From contig VWZF01007079.1 in NCBI GenBank assembly GCA_013396755.1, positions 529,964 to 593,963 on the forward strand: a stretch of 64,000 nucleotides of DNA. The letters run 5' to 3'. A model generated the notes under the pieces. The model saw only the letters and a list, made by a program, of their open reading frames with translations, searched no databases and was not told where the DNA came from. The stretch comes from Sclerurus mexicanus. Lineage: Eukaryota > Chordata > Aves > Passeriformes > Furnariidae. A program made the position numbers and the translations under genes. Of the stretch, positions 35,851 to 48,680 are shown piece by piece. Within the stretch, counting starts at the first letter, position 1. Each line of letters begins with the position of its first letter.

Positions 35851-38800
35851 AATTTCCAGGGTGTCTGTTGAAATGTGAAGCTGTCTCAGTTTGACAAGCA
35901 ATAGTTTTTAATATGGTTTCTCCCATGAATGATTTTACATTCCATCAAGCGTGGTGATTCTGAAAGGGTGTCATTTTTGAAAAGCAGAACCTAAGGTCTG
36001 TTAGTCAAGATGTCATTATCTATTCTACAGATATGAAAGAAACCTTGCCTTCTAAAAGCAACAGCATGTGAATCGGATTGAAAGAAGGACAGAGTGTTTG
36101 TGTGCATATCTTCTGTGAATGCCTTTCCTTTTAACTGAAGTTCTGTTAGAAACCAGACTGGTAAATATGGGAGAGGGCGAGAGAAATTTTAAACAGTTTT
36201 AGTCACCCTAACAGCTGTTTCCTCGTGCTTTGTACATTCTGATCATTGTCTGTATTTTTTCCTTTTCTAGTACCAGGAAATCAATGGAGTGTACATCTGC
36301 ACTTGCTGAGGAGGGCTGAGGGTCTGAGAGCAGGGTTTGGGTAGAAATGAAATGAGTGCCTTTCTGCATTCTGTCCTTTTCTGATCACTTTGCAGACAGC
36401 AGCAAGCAGTCTGCTGTCCGTTCTGCTCACATTTGTTACTGCAGATTCTGTGGCATTGCCATCTTCCCAAGGGTTACACACTACAGATGACTGAGTGGGG
36501 GTGGTTTGCCTTCCTTTCCTGCTGTAACTCTGTCCTTTCCTTTATGAATGAGAGCCTTTTATTGAAATCATCAAGAAAAGTGTATGCCCAGCTCAACAGA
36601 CTTGTGTCTGTTCCTTTTAGTAAACTACCTTACCAGGCTTTAAAACATTTTTATGACACGAAACATTTTATAAAAGAACTAAGTTAGATGCTCTTGAGTG
36701 GGAGTGTGATATCTAGGCAAAGAAGCATCAGTCAGAGGGACTGTGCTTGTCCCACCCTGTTTCTCTGTCTACAGGGTGCCTTGCCTTAACCAAACCCCTG
36801 GATCCATCCAAGACCTTAACTTACTTTGTGGAATACAACAGAGGCAAAGTCCTGGTGTGATACCGTGCGCCCACGTGTTGACTGTTCATTTGTAGTGACT
36901 GCTGTAAGCCCTAGGAGGAGAACCACACTTCATACAGGAAGATTTTTCCTTGATACAGAAAAGCTCTAGAGCAAAGAGATGGCAGTGAAGGTTCAAGTGT
37001 AAAGCCCTCCTGGTACTTGAACCGCTGTGACACGAAGTCTTTGCTCCTTGCTGTCACCACATGTGTCTCACTGCAGCCAGAAGTGTGTGGGTGTGCACAA
37101 GCACCTCTAAAACCTGAGGCTGCTCAGAACACAGTGTCTGCCCCACGTGGGTAATTACTGCCATAACGGGGGTGGATAAGATACCAAACTTGCTTCAAAT
37201 CCATGAGTCTGCAGTGCCAGCAAAATCCCTCACTGAAAATTAAGTGCAATTTTGAAGACAGACTGTGCCCTACGGTAGCAGGCACATATGGTGCCTCAAA
37301 TGAGAAAAGACTTGGACGTGGTTACGGAAAAGCATTTATTTAACAGTCTGTAACACAGTTCTTTTAACTCTGGCTCTCACATATTAGCAGCCATCTTCTT
37401 CAAGCGCTGTGCTCAATATGCCCAAAACCCTGCTTATGCCAACAACTGAAGAACCAGAAAGAAAAGTTGCCAATTTATGGCTTCTTTACACAAGAAGTCT
37501 TTTTAAATAGTCATTTAGTGTTAAAAAAAATAAAAAAGGAGAGAAGGAAAGTTTTGTATCCACAGATTCTTTAGCTGAGAATTATTTCTTTTCACTAGTT
37601 TTCTATTTTTAAAATACCATATGAGAAATGCTAAGCAATTACTTAAGCACAACCAGAGCTGCTTCTGTGAAAAGGGGGTAAGATACACCCTGCAAATACA
37701 CATACAAGCAAGTAACTAGTGCAGTGCATTCCCTTTCTTCTGTGATGCAACAACTTCCAGTAATGTTTACTTGTGCTCCAGTGCTATTTGTTCTTTAATG
37801 GAAAAGCATTTGGATTAAACAACAAACATAAAGGTGTGTACCCTTTGCTTTGCCACAGACTAATATTGTTGCTTGTTATGTAAGAGTATTAAGGAAGACC
37901 AAATGGTTTATTCCTCAGATTTAATCCCATTAATTCTGTCTCCAAGGGTCAGAGATGTGCTATCACCATGTTAATTATTAGAATTTAGAGGTGTTTATAC
38001 TGATAATATTCAACAACTGGCATTCTGGATTCTAGCAAAGAACCACCCTAAGAAATTCTAGTTTATTGAAAAAACCATGTGAAGGCAGGTAGATGACATT
38101 TCCTGGCAGGTAAGAAAGGTAAACTACTGGAATGACACTAAAGCTGCAGGTGAGATCACAGTCACAAGTCCCAAGCTTTTCCACCTGCTGTCCTGTCTTT
38201 GCTTGCAAGACAATTCTCAGATGTGGTGCTGCCTGTCCCTGTTGTCACCTTTCCCCCATCTTGCAGAATGTCACTGGTTGAAAGGGACCACAAAAGACCT
38301 TCCAGCCCAGCTTTTTGTGGGAAAGGGAACCTAAACGAGCTAATCTAGCATCCTGTCCAGTCATGGGATTTTTTTCCCCCCACTGACTCCATTTTCAGGG
38401 CAGTAAGTTATCAAGAGGCTCTTATTTAATACAGACTGAGAGTCACTGGAGCAAGTCAACAAACCCTTGAATCAGCCAGGAAACAAATAATTCAGATGAC
38501 TCCTGTCAGATGGAAGCAGGCTTCATCGGGAAAATTTGCAGCCTAACAGCTCTCCTACCTTTAGTCATGGCTTTGGTTGGCAATGGAGCAACCAGCCGAG
38601 TCTATGTATTGTTTTTTTAAAGCAGTGTGGAGGTCTAAGAGAAATAAACTTGGCTGAATGAAGAGAAGGTAGCTCTCCCCTGAATGCTAATGTTTATTCT
38701 CTAAAGTGCACATTCTCAGGCTTACAGTGCACGTGTCACCGAAGGAGTCTGACCTTGGCACAGTCAATAAATCATTCACAAGCTGAACAAATAGCCCCGT

Positions 38801-41800
38801 ACTGCTTTGTCTTAAAAAACTCCTTTGGGTAAATGTTTAAAAATACGTCTATGGCTTGCCATCATAAAGCACTGGACACAGTATCCGCAGCTAGCTGTAA
38901 TTTATTTCTGGTTTAAAATCAAGTCTGCCCGCCGAGTTTTCTTGTGTGACTTGCACTAACAAGACCTTTATCCCCGAAACAGAAACTACTGCAACAGGGC
39001 AAGGTAACAAAGAGAAATTCCCTCTGCTGCACACTTTGAAACACAGCGTAAAGTCCCTTTCATTACACACTCCCTGGAACAGGAGTAAGAGCTCTGTACA
39101 CATCTAATGTTTCCTTTTTTCTAAACCCCCCTACCCACTACTCCAAGGAAAGAAACTTGCTGACAGTTCTGGGTTCTTTCCCATCTCTTTCTTCACTTCA
39201 GAAGTGTTCCCTCTCACTGATAAGTGTATCACCTTTCATCTTTAAACTCCTTCCCAGCAGTGCTTTCTAATTTGACCATGATGGAGCCTTCCACCTTCCT
39301 GAAATGTGACCACTGTAGTGGGAGGACTATATTACCACTGCATTCCTCTCATCTCTTATATTTGCAGCTGGTTTTTTTCTGTTCATGGGACTCAGTGACT
39401 GAAAGTACAAGTTTGGTTCCTGCCATCTGCAGAATTATTTTATAACTTGTTTGTATTTCTTTCAAAATCACCCAACTCTCTAGCAAAGAGTCTGGAAAAA
39501 AAGGCAGCTGCACCTCATCCCATTACGCATACTTACTTTCTATTGCTTAGTTTAAATTTTCCCAAGAGATATCAATAATAAAATGAATGTCTAGCAAAAG
39601 CCAGCATCTATTTTCCTTAGGGCCACAAGATGTCAGGAGTAGCTCTCGGGCATCCCCCTGCCTTGTGCTTTTGTAGCAGGTATACAAGGCTGCTGGGAGT
39701 CTCCAAATTAGAACACAAAAATGACATTCTTAAAGCCTCTACTGGGCTTAGTCTCTTGGAGCGTTAAAGGCGCAGCTCAACAAGGGCAACAAGTTCATTC
39801 ATTTATCCAAGAAAATTCTCAACATTGGTTATTAAAGAATTTTATTTTCATTGGATCAGCACCTAGGAGAGGGGAAAAGAATTGTTTCTGTATTTGGAAA
39901 GCTGAGATACTACACTGGCCCCATTGCAGCTCCTGCATTGTGTCTGATCTTTTGAAGCTCCAGCTCCTTAAGATAAGGGAGCAGAGTCACCTGAATAAAG
40001 AAGGCTAAGGCATCCCTTGATTCCTATTAACTCTGAAACCCAGGGAACTGGCTTTCCACAGGTCTGCTTTGAATGGTCCATCTCAGTCATACATGAGCAA
40101 TGAGGATCTTTTCTTTTTCTCTGCTCTTCAGTAGATCAAGACCCATCAGTGGGCTGTCTGGGCAGGTATCACATGAATTAACTTCAGTACCAGTGAACTG
40201 ATTCACACGTTGAACAGCCTGAGTCCAGGGAGTTCCTCTGGCACAATATTCCTGAAAGGCTTCAGCTCCCCCAACCCCCTGCTATTCCATTGGACTAATG
40301 CTAATTAACAGAAGCCTGATGGAAATTATCTGTACTGATTTAATCCTACGTCTGTATGCCAACCCTAACTAAGAGTGCTTAATTTTGTGGGGATTAAATA
40401 GATTTCCCCTCCCATTATGGAGTGCTTGGGGTGTGCTCGGTCTTACACTTCTTACTGACATGTATAAATAGAGATATAGAGATAAATAGATATTTTTATG
40501 GAGATGTTTTATAAGTGGCCTTTACTTTGTGCATGGTGATTATTGCCAAACTTGTTATTTAGGAGCTACAGAAATGGCTGGTTCTGCAGTTTAGAAAGCA
40601 ATCAGCTGTCTTCTGTTGCAAGGGAGACTTGGGGTACGGGCTTGGATTTGGATTTTTATTATTCAACTATAATTTGCATGGTTTGGATTGGGTTTTGTCC
40701 CAGTGTCTTTTATTTTGTTTTCTTTCCTCACTGGTTCTCTGGCAGGGACACACTGGGCTCAAGCAGGAACTTCTCGGTCTTTGAGAGATGGATTGAAGCC
40801 ATCGGTGCCATACAACACAGAAGCACCTGCCTTGGACAGCCCATGATGTGATCAGTGTAAGGTCCTCAGAACACAGTTTCTTCAGCAAGCTATTGGGGAT
40901 TTCAGAGCATAGGGAGGTGCTCCTATTTCTCTAGCTTTGCTTGACAAGGTAGCAAGCCAGCAACAGCTGGTCTCTGGGTCTGGGGGTCAGCAGAGACTAG
41001 GACACGAATCAGCGTTCAGAATTGGATTCTTACACACAGCAGTAGCAAGAGACTGTGAAAATTGCTGCTGAGGCAGGTCAGCTTACTTCCTCTCTTTTTT
41101 TAACTCCCTTTTTTCTTTTATTAAGTACCATTTGTATGCCATGTCTGAGTAATACATCTCTACCAGCCAGACAGCTCTCAAGACCGTGGGCTGTTGGTTA
41201 GAGAGAGAAATGCAGTTGTCCTTTCTCACTGATCTCATTCCTGCTGCTGTGGAGCAGTCTGTACCCAGGAAAAGACCAGGGCCACTAGCTATTGGGAAAG
41301 CAAAAGCAGCCTCTCGCCCCTTCAGTCCAACCAGGTTGAAAGCCAATCCCAGGGTTACGTGCCTACAGAGGTGGCCCAGTTTCCTGGCAGGTGAACCAAG
41401 ACCTTGTCTGTTTGCGGTTACTCTAGTCCACAGGTTTCTTTCTTGAGCACAATTTTCCCACGGGACACATAACCAGGATTTAATGTTACCCTACTTAAAC
41501 AAAAATGTGTATATTAGAAACCATCCTAATCTGAAAGTATAGTGTATCTGAGATTCCTCTGTTATAGACACTTAGTCTACAAGATTTATGGCTACATTTG
41601 CTATGTTATGCTTGAATAAACATATAATTCATTGAAATACACAAGACTGATAAAAGTAATATGATCTCTTTAAGGAGAATAAACTGTTTGTAAATTTATA
41701 ACAAGTATAATCTGTTAGGCCTTATTTGAAGTATGTACTGTGGTTTGGTAAAAGTACAACATTAAAAGAGCCTTGCCAGATGAGGACTGTTTTTTTGTGT

Positions 41801-42758
41801 GTGTTCATGTGCAGTTCTTTTTGAGTATTTGACATCTTCATTTAACAAAAAAACCCAAAGCTCTCCAGACTGTGTATAAGACCCTAGATGCAGTGCAGAG
41901 GGCTCCTCAGATTTCTGTGTGCAGTGACTCCAGGGAGGGGACAGATGAATCTGTTCCCCTGAATAGTTTGGATCCAGTTTTGTTTGGAAACAAAAGTGAC
42001 TGGTAGCACTACTGACTGGCTGGAGATTTTTAGAAGATTTCATTAAATTAACGGTAAGAACCTTGTCAACCTTGTGCAGTTAAAGGACTTGTCAGGCCAG
42101 AAGTGTTTTTATGTTTAGTTGTCTTTTTCATCCCTACTTGCCACGTGGGATCTCCTGACAACTGCAGTCTTTTCAGAAAACAGTGAGTTGCTGTGCTATT
42201 TAATTAACAACAAGAAATAACAGCCAGCAACCGAGCAAGAAAGGGAGTTTTTTGTTTATCGCTGCTTGCTAATGAAGCAACCTCGCCATGTCTTAAAGCA
42301 GAGATGCAAAGGAAATCTCTCAAATCCAATTTGTGTCCTGCACAGTTTCAATTACATCTCTCTATGTGCCCATAAAGATCACTGCATTTTATGCTACACT
42401 GAGGACAAACTGCACAGCCTCGGTACCTGCATAAATCTGCCACCCTGTGGGATTTGACTTCTGACTGATCCTCCCTGCCACCACCTAACAAGATTTGTGC
42501 TTTGATCCCACGTTGCACATATACTAGAGAATTATTTTTTGTCTGTGACTTGCCCATCCATCGATGCTCGTGGATGGTCGTGTTGCCTGCGTGAGAGACA
42601 GGCAGACACCTCGTTTTGGAGCCGAGGGCTGTTGTCCCCTGGTTGAAGACGGGGCTCACCAGGCTGCCTCACCCTGCCAGCTTCAGCCTGAACAGCAGCA
42701 GCTTTCGAGGGACAGGGGCAGGTCCCCTCTGTCCCGACAGCTGGGCGAGGTGACCTAC
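35851..42758. other. Intergenic or extended 3' UTR, no gene seen
   Basis: AT-rich DNA with scattered AATAAA hexamers (about 37531, 38643, 38765, 41617, 41686), any of which could terminate a longer CNTNAP2 transcript. Only one degenerate CR1 fragment (38264-38312) is recognised. No RNA gene or coding exon was seen. Confidence 0.5.
38264..38312 (-). mobile_element. Degenerate CR1 3' fragment
   Basis: AGAATGTCACTGGTTGAAAG followed by GGACCACAAAAGACCTTCCA resembles the reverse complement of a CR1 3' terminus (GAATGG...TTGGAAGGGACC...AAGATCATCCAG). Only about 50 bases are recognisable. Confidence 0.45.
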
Positions 42759-42982
42759 CCATGGGGACGTGCTGGGGTGCAAAGCAAGCCCTGGGGAGGC
42801 TGCTGGCACTCCAGGATGGCTTTTCCACACAGCAGGTATACCTGAGAGAACAGGATCCAGGTTTTGGCTGCTGGCTTTCCACGACTCCTGTGGTAGTGGA
42901 TGAGCTCCAGTGCCTGCAAACACACCTCCATGAGCTGGGGGTGCAATCCACTCCCTCCCAGGGCAGCCAAGGCCAAAGGCAT
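42759..42982 (-). CDS. Possible orphan exon (helical, TPR-like), unidentified
   Basis: The minus strand reads about 75 codons from ATG at 42982 to TAG at 42755-42757 with marked coding character: most third positions are G or C in an otherwise AT-rich region. The predicted peptide has two amphipathic helices, around LMEVCLQALELIHYHRS and WILFSQVYLLCGKAILECQ, spaced like a tetratricopeptide-type helix pair. An AG directly precedes the ATG and a GTAGGT donor-like site follows at 42758, but the polypyrimidine tract is weak. No partner exons were found nearby. I do not recognise the gene. It may be an exon of an unknown minus-strand gene, a processed fragment, or chance in a GC-rich patch with open frames on several strands. 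Confidence 0.2.
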
Positions 42983-45900
42983 CTCAGGGATTGATAACCA
43001 GGCACCAGCCTAGGACACTTAAACACGCAGAAGGGCAGTGGGTTTCACAAGCTCCCAATAAAGCAAATTCTTTGACTGGTGTTAGGGCTTTCAGGGCTAA
43101 GAAGGGGCTTTGTTTCAGCCCAGAACAAATTTCTAGACTGTTCTCCTTCCACCTTCCCAGTTTTCTCTCATTTGTAAAGTCCACAAGGACTCTTTCATGC
43201 TGACAGAAAGAAGAATTGCTCTGATGCATTGCAGTAAGTTGCAATAAATTGCACTGACCTTTTTTTTTTTTCTATTTTATTCCCTCCTTCTGCTACCTGT
43301 GCAACTGATTTTGAGTGAAGCATGCAATCACAGCTCACAGTGCCACAGCAGGGACTGAATTACCAAAGGGAAAAAGGTTGGAGAAGGGAGGATTCAGTGA
43401 AGGTCCATTACAGCTTCCTTGTTTCTACAGACCTGGCCAGCTTTTAGGGCTGTCCCGTGCTGGGGTACACCAAGGGGACACGGGCAGCTAAAAGAATGGG
43501 GAAAAGCGTTATTGTAGGTGTGACAAGTGTGATGAATGATGGCAGGCAGGCAGAGGCAGGAGGGAGAAGGGAAGGCAGCACAGAGGACCGAAGGGTAGCG
43601 CTCACCACAGGCAGCACAGCCGGCAGCTCGTGGTCAGAGGTGACACAGGGACAGAAGGTGAGCTAAGCCCATGTTCTACTGAAGATGGGAGCGTTGTTTC
43701 ATTTGCCAGGGCAGCGAGGATGGCAGCATGTGATGGCAGAATGTAATGACAGCCTTTCCCCCGTGTGAAGAGGTCACTGTGGGTGGCAGTGAAAGGTGTT
43801 ATTCATTTTCAGGAGGAGTACTCAGTGTGATACAAGAAGCAATAAGAAAGGATTGAAAAAGGACAGGGAAGATAAAACAGAAATGCCAAAATCTCCAGAG
43901 TCAGTCTGGGAGCTTTTGGGTGCCACTGGACACATCATACTGTCCAAATGGTACCTTTTCTAGTGCTAATGATAGATACTGTCACTAGGGATTCGGTCTC
44001 AATAAACATTATCAGCTTGTCTCTCCATCTCCCTTCTTCCATTAATACTTCCATTATGCAGAGGATGTCCTTTTGATTTACAGTGGTACAGCAATGGCAT
44101 TTTGGACTTCTGTCAGGAATTGCATTTTCTTACTGCAGGTTGAAGATAAATTTGGTGATAAAAGTAGCTAATTAAAGCTGTTTAAAAAAACAGTCTACAT
44201 TGAAAATACATTTTAAAAGCTTCCAGTAACAAAATAACCATCAGAAATTAATGTGCTAACAGCATCTGACTATTATCTTTTGTGCACTGACTGGCTCCAA
44301 TCTGGGGCAAAGCTCTTCCCTCCCGTCTCCTACAAGAGTTATTAAGGAGAAAAGAGGGAAAACCTGATGCATAAAACATCCTGGCCAACTTCTGCTTTCA
44401 GTTCTGCAAACTTCTGCTCTGTAAATCCAGGCAGCAGAATTAAAACCAGTGGATTCCAACTGCCAGCAGACAGAAGACTCGAAGCAGACTCTGTTGCTAA
44501 AGAAGCACCGTGAATCATTTCCTTCCCGAGTATTTCCTGCTCTGTACAAGAGAGCCCCCAGTTCTGGGAGTCTGTGACCTGGTGTGGGTGTGAGTGACTC
44601 AAGAGGCCAAGCTGGTTATTCTGTGAGCTGCTGTGCCAGGCTGTGCCTCCCCAGCACCCCCTAGCACCCACGCACGCTGCTCCACATAAAGGCTTTGCTG
44701 TGGTGTCAAGTGATGGGTTTTCTTAACCCTGTCACGCAAACATTGCCATATTACTGCAAAGCAGCTCCTAGAGAAGCCCCGCAGCTTCAGCTACAGAAAG
44801 CAAAATCGACTGGGTGGCCGTCTGCTTTCTGGATTTACTGGCACTCAGCGTGGCAAGGACCTCAGCAGAATCGTAAGATCCACAGGTGGATCTTGCTGCC
44901 AATTCAGAAAAGCCCCTTGAAAGACAATTTCAGGAATGAAAACAAATTAAAAGCAAACAAACAAACAAAACCAAACAAACCAACAACGATACAACAAAAC
45001 AATATGAAGCCAGGCAAAAGCAGCACGTGGTTTACTTTCCCAGCTGTGGTGTGAATTCGAACAAACACAGAGCTCCTGTACAAGCACAGAGAGCAAGAGC
45101 TGAGCTCTGGAGTTTCCCTAGACCTGAGCAAAGCAAAGCCCACCATCAGGGCCTCAGTGGAGCTCACAGGAGAGGCCAGGGAAAGAAGATAAAAGGGGAG
45201 ACAAGAAAGCAGAGACCGAGGAGAAGAACTGGCTTAGAGTAGGCAGCTCTTGTGTGAGTCTGTGCTTTCCCACTTTAAAAACCTTTATTGTCCCCTCCCA
45301 TTAATATACTGGGAACATGTCAGGGAGAGGCTCGTTCTCGGGTTGGCACTGAGTGTTCATCTGTATAGGTAATTTAGCAGTCTTGAAAGGTGTTATTGAA
45401 GGGCAAGATGGACAGAACAGGAGTCTGTTTACACCAGAGAGTTAAACAGAGGGATGGAAGCATTGGAAATAGTGCAGTGCAATGGCAAAATCCTGGAAAT
45501 TCTAGACTAGACCTCGTTCTCACTCTGTTTCTTAGCTTTTCATTTGTTTGTTTTTAATGGTGCCTATGGAAACAATTCAGATAAACAGATTTTTGTGGTT
45601 CGTATATTTTTCTGCGAATCAAACATTTGCGTGTGTGTGCACAAGTGCGTGCTTTTATCACTGTAGAATGTGGTTAGAGCAAGTCAATCTAAAGAGTACC
45701 ATCTACTGGTCACAAGGACAAATTGTGAGTGCGAGAACATCAGCTCTGGATGGCTGGATGTGTCTTGCTGCGTGAAGACAGGGTTAAGGTACAAGGACTT
45801 CAGGTATCTCAGACTATGTTAGATCCTCCTTGGGACTAACCCAAAGCTGGCAGACTGGCTGCGAGCTCCAGCAGTCCCAGAAGCGCCACAGGTCTCCTCT

Positions 45901-48378
45901 CATCAGCGCTGAGAAGAATTTTGTTCTTTTGCTCCCAGGTTAGTTCAGAGTTTATCATGTCAAGGCAAGCTCAAGCTGGCACCGATGCCCCTTGTATGAC
46001 TGCACTCCTACGGCATCCCACAGATCGGCTGTCCGAAGTCATGGACAGGGGAGGGAAGGGTTCGGCATTGCTGTTTGCTGTGCTGCTCAAACAGCAGGCT
46101 GGGGTCAAGAGTAAAGACCGTAAATGGCCTCCGTGCCCCTGTTATTCTTTCCTGGTCACTTGTGGCTCTGAAGCTTGTCACAGCACCATTACACCTCTTC
46201 TCGAATCCTCTTGGTCCGACAAAAAGCTACTGGGGCTTTCGGGGTGTTGCACTAAAGGTGCTGCCTGTCTGCAGGTAACACACTGAAATGTGCACAAATG
46301 CATCTTGTGCAATAGCAGTTCAAGTGTTAAAGTTCTGCACTCTAAGTGGCTTTCTGGGGACTTGGTTTTGGTACAGACTAGCCCAAGCTGGGCACTGAGT
46401 GGCTTTTCAGCTGGCCCTGGGGTACCTTTAGTAGTTGTTCCACATTTCCTCTTGCAACTGTGGTGGTCCAAGATCATAAGCTATTCGTGTGAAATACCTC
46501 TAAGAAGTATAAATCAAGCCAGCAGATGATGGGATGTAGATGAGACAAGGACGGGAGAAAAATGCAGCAAGGCTTGAATGTTGGCCCAAACAGAAGCTGT
46601 TCCTGCAGCTTTTCCTGTAATATAAAACAGCATCTCAGGAACACTGAAAATCCGTCTCTAGCCTATTTGGTCAGGGACTAGATGGCACTGTCTACTCAAA
46701 AAAATCATGCATTAATCAGGCATTTCTGTACAGCTACAGGCTGAAGCAAACAGCAGTGAAAAGCTTGACAAGACAGGAGCAGCACCTGAAGAACCAGACA
46801 CCTGACAGTGTGGTCATACATAGAGAAACCTTATTTGTGGGAAAAGGAAACAAAGGATCCCCTTGGTGAGTTGAAGGTCCCCATCTCAGTTTTCACACAT
46901 GTTTGGGGTCCCTTGCCACTGCACTTGCCTGGTTTGCCAGGCTGGTCTTTCTTTCCCCTCCTCATTAAAGCTGCCTGAGGAGGTCCCCTGAAGGCAGACA
47001 ATTCAGCTTGTCATAAAGCTAGGAGAACTTTTCAGAAACTGACAGTTTACAAAGGCCTGGAATTTGCACGCACAGAAGTATGTGGAAGCTTGTGTCGGCA
47101 GAGGTTTGGGGCTTCGTTTTTTGCTGCTTGCCCCCACAACGCCCGTGGTTTGAAAACAATTGCCCCAGAATTACCCCCATGAGGATTCTTTCCAGAAATT
47201 ATCCCCTGTAACACCAAGTGTTGCTTTCTTGATTATGGTACGTTGGCACACAGTGATGGGAAAGCAGGTGGCAGCTTAAGAGGTGAATTCTTTACAGGCT
47301 TGACTCTGGAGTCCTGCCACTGGTGGCAGCTGGCTTCAACAGGAGGAAAACCAGCCAGGCTGGAGCAAGAAGTCCTGTGTTCCTCAGACAATATGTTCTG
47401 ATGGGATCATGTGACGTTTTGTATGCACCCTCTGCAGCAGCACAGAGTGGGCCACCAGCACTTATGGATGGAATTGCCACCGTGTTATCTCCCCATCCCA
47501 AAAGCATTTGGCGTCTGAGTCACAGAAGGAAGCCTGCAAAGGTGGGGAAGAAGAGGAGGGACATCACAAGGAAGCAAACCATTATGTGAACCATCTACCA
47601 GTGACTGACAATTTTTTTCATCACATCAAAAGTCTCTTTTTCAGTTGAAAAATATTTCTGTTAAATAGAATACCCATTAATTTGTACTTCTTCCATTGAG
47701 TAAAACATAACCAGGAACATAATCCAATCTCAGTTGCTTTTATATAATGCTTTCCTGCCAATAGCTATTTAAATTTTTCTGAGCCCCCAAGGAATTATGT
47801 TTTATTAAACTTAAGGGGATGAGTTCTAGAAAACTAAAGGAGAAGTAAAGTACATGAAAAGCAAAAATGTCCAAGGCAGTTGATATAAATTAGTGCAGGC
47901 AGAATACGAAGACTCAAGCCCTTTGGGGGCCTATGGGGAACAAAAATGCTCCCACCAAGTGAGTAGGATCAAATGGCAACACCACAATGGGAAATATTCT
48001 CTCACATCACCACTGAAGTTTTCTGAAATCATAAATCCACAAAAAATCCTGCCTCTTCTCAGTTGATTTTCTGCTATGTCCAGTTCTCCTCTTCCTACCC
48101 TTATCCTTCCTGTTCTCCTTTTTACCCTCAGGGCAGTATGTACAGACATACCTAAACCAGCTGCCGACACAGCTAAACTGGTTAATAGCAGCAGTCAAAT
48201 CATAGGGCACAACCCCAGGGTGTTTTGCAGGGAGTTACAGAATCTCCTGCCCTGAACTCCTGAGCTGTCTCAGCCCAGCCTGGGTGACGTCCCCAGCATG
48301 GCATGAAATATTTGCAGTCCTGAGTGTGCTTCTACAAATGACTGATGTGTGTGCTGCTGATTCTTCACGTTCGAAGCA
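42983..48378. other. Intergenic, no gene seen
   Basis: Non-coding DNA with a T-run at about 43260-43271 and a CAAA-type simple repeat (44954-45000). Short open frames are frequent, but none shows conserved domain features. Confidence 0.5.
44954..45000. repeat. CAAA-type simple repeat
   Basis: Imperfect CAAA/CAACA repeat, A-rich on the + strand. Confidence 0.85.
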
Positions 48379-48458
48379 TCACAGAGTTTCACAGAATGTT
48401 CTGAGTTGGAAGGGACCCACGAGGATCATCAAGCCCAGCTCTAAAGCGAACGGTCCAT
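48379..48458 (-). mobile_element. CR1 3'-end fragment
   Basis: TCACAGAGTTTCACAGAATG followed by a TTGGAAGGGACCCACGAGGA block and ATCAAGCCCAGC. This is the reverse complement of a CR1-type 3' terminus with 8-bp-like tail motifs. The subfamily differs from the copy at 2932. Confidence 0.7.
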
Positions 48459-48565
48459 ATGGAAGCTGCAGTCAGTTCAGCAGATGTCCAAGTCCATTTC
48501 CTTGGCTTTCCTTTTTCTTTTTTTTTTTCCCCTTCTATCCAGCTTAGGATGTTTTAGAGAAATAC

Positions 48566-48680
48566 CAAGTTCAGCTTATGCTCTCCAACCATCACCTTCC
48601 TTTGCAGAAAGGAATTATATCAAGTTCAACTTATGCTCTCCAACCATCACCTTCCTTTGCAGAAAGGAATTATATCAAGT
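48566..48680. repeat. 55-bp tandem duplication (2.1 copies)
   Basis: Two consecutive 55-bp units (48566-48620 and 48621-48675) differ at one visible base. A third copy starts CAAGT and then diverges. The near-identity suggests a recent event, possibly polymorphic. Confidence 0.92.
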
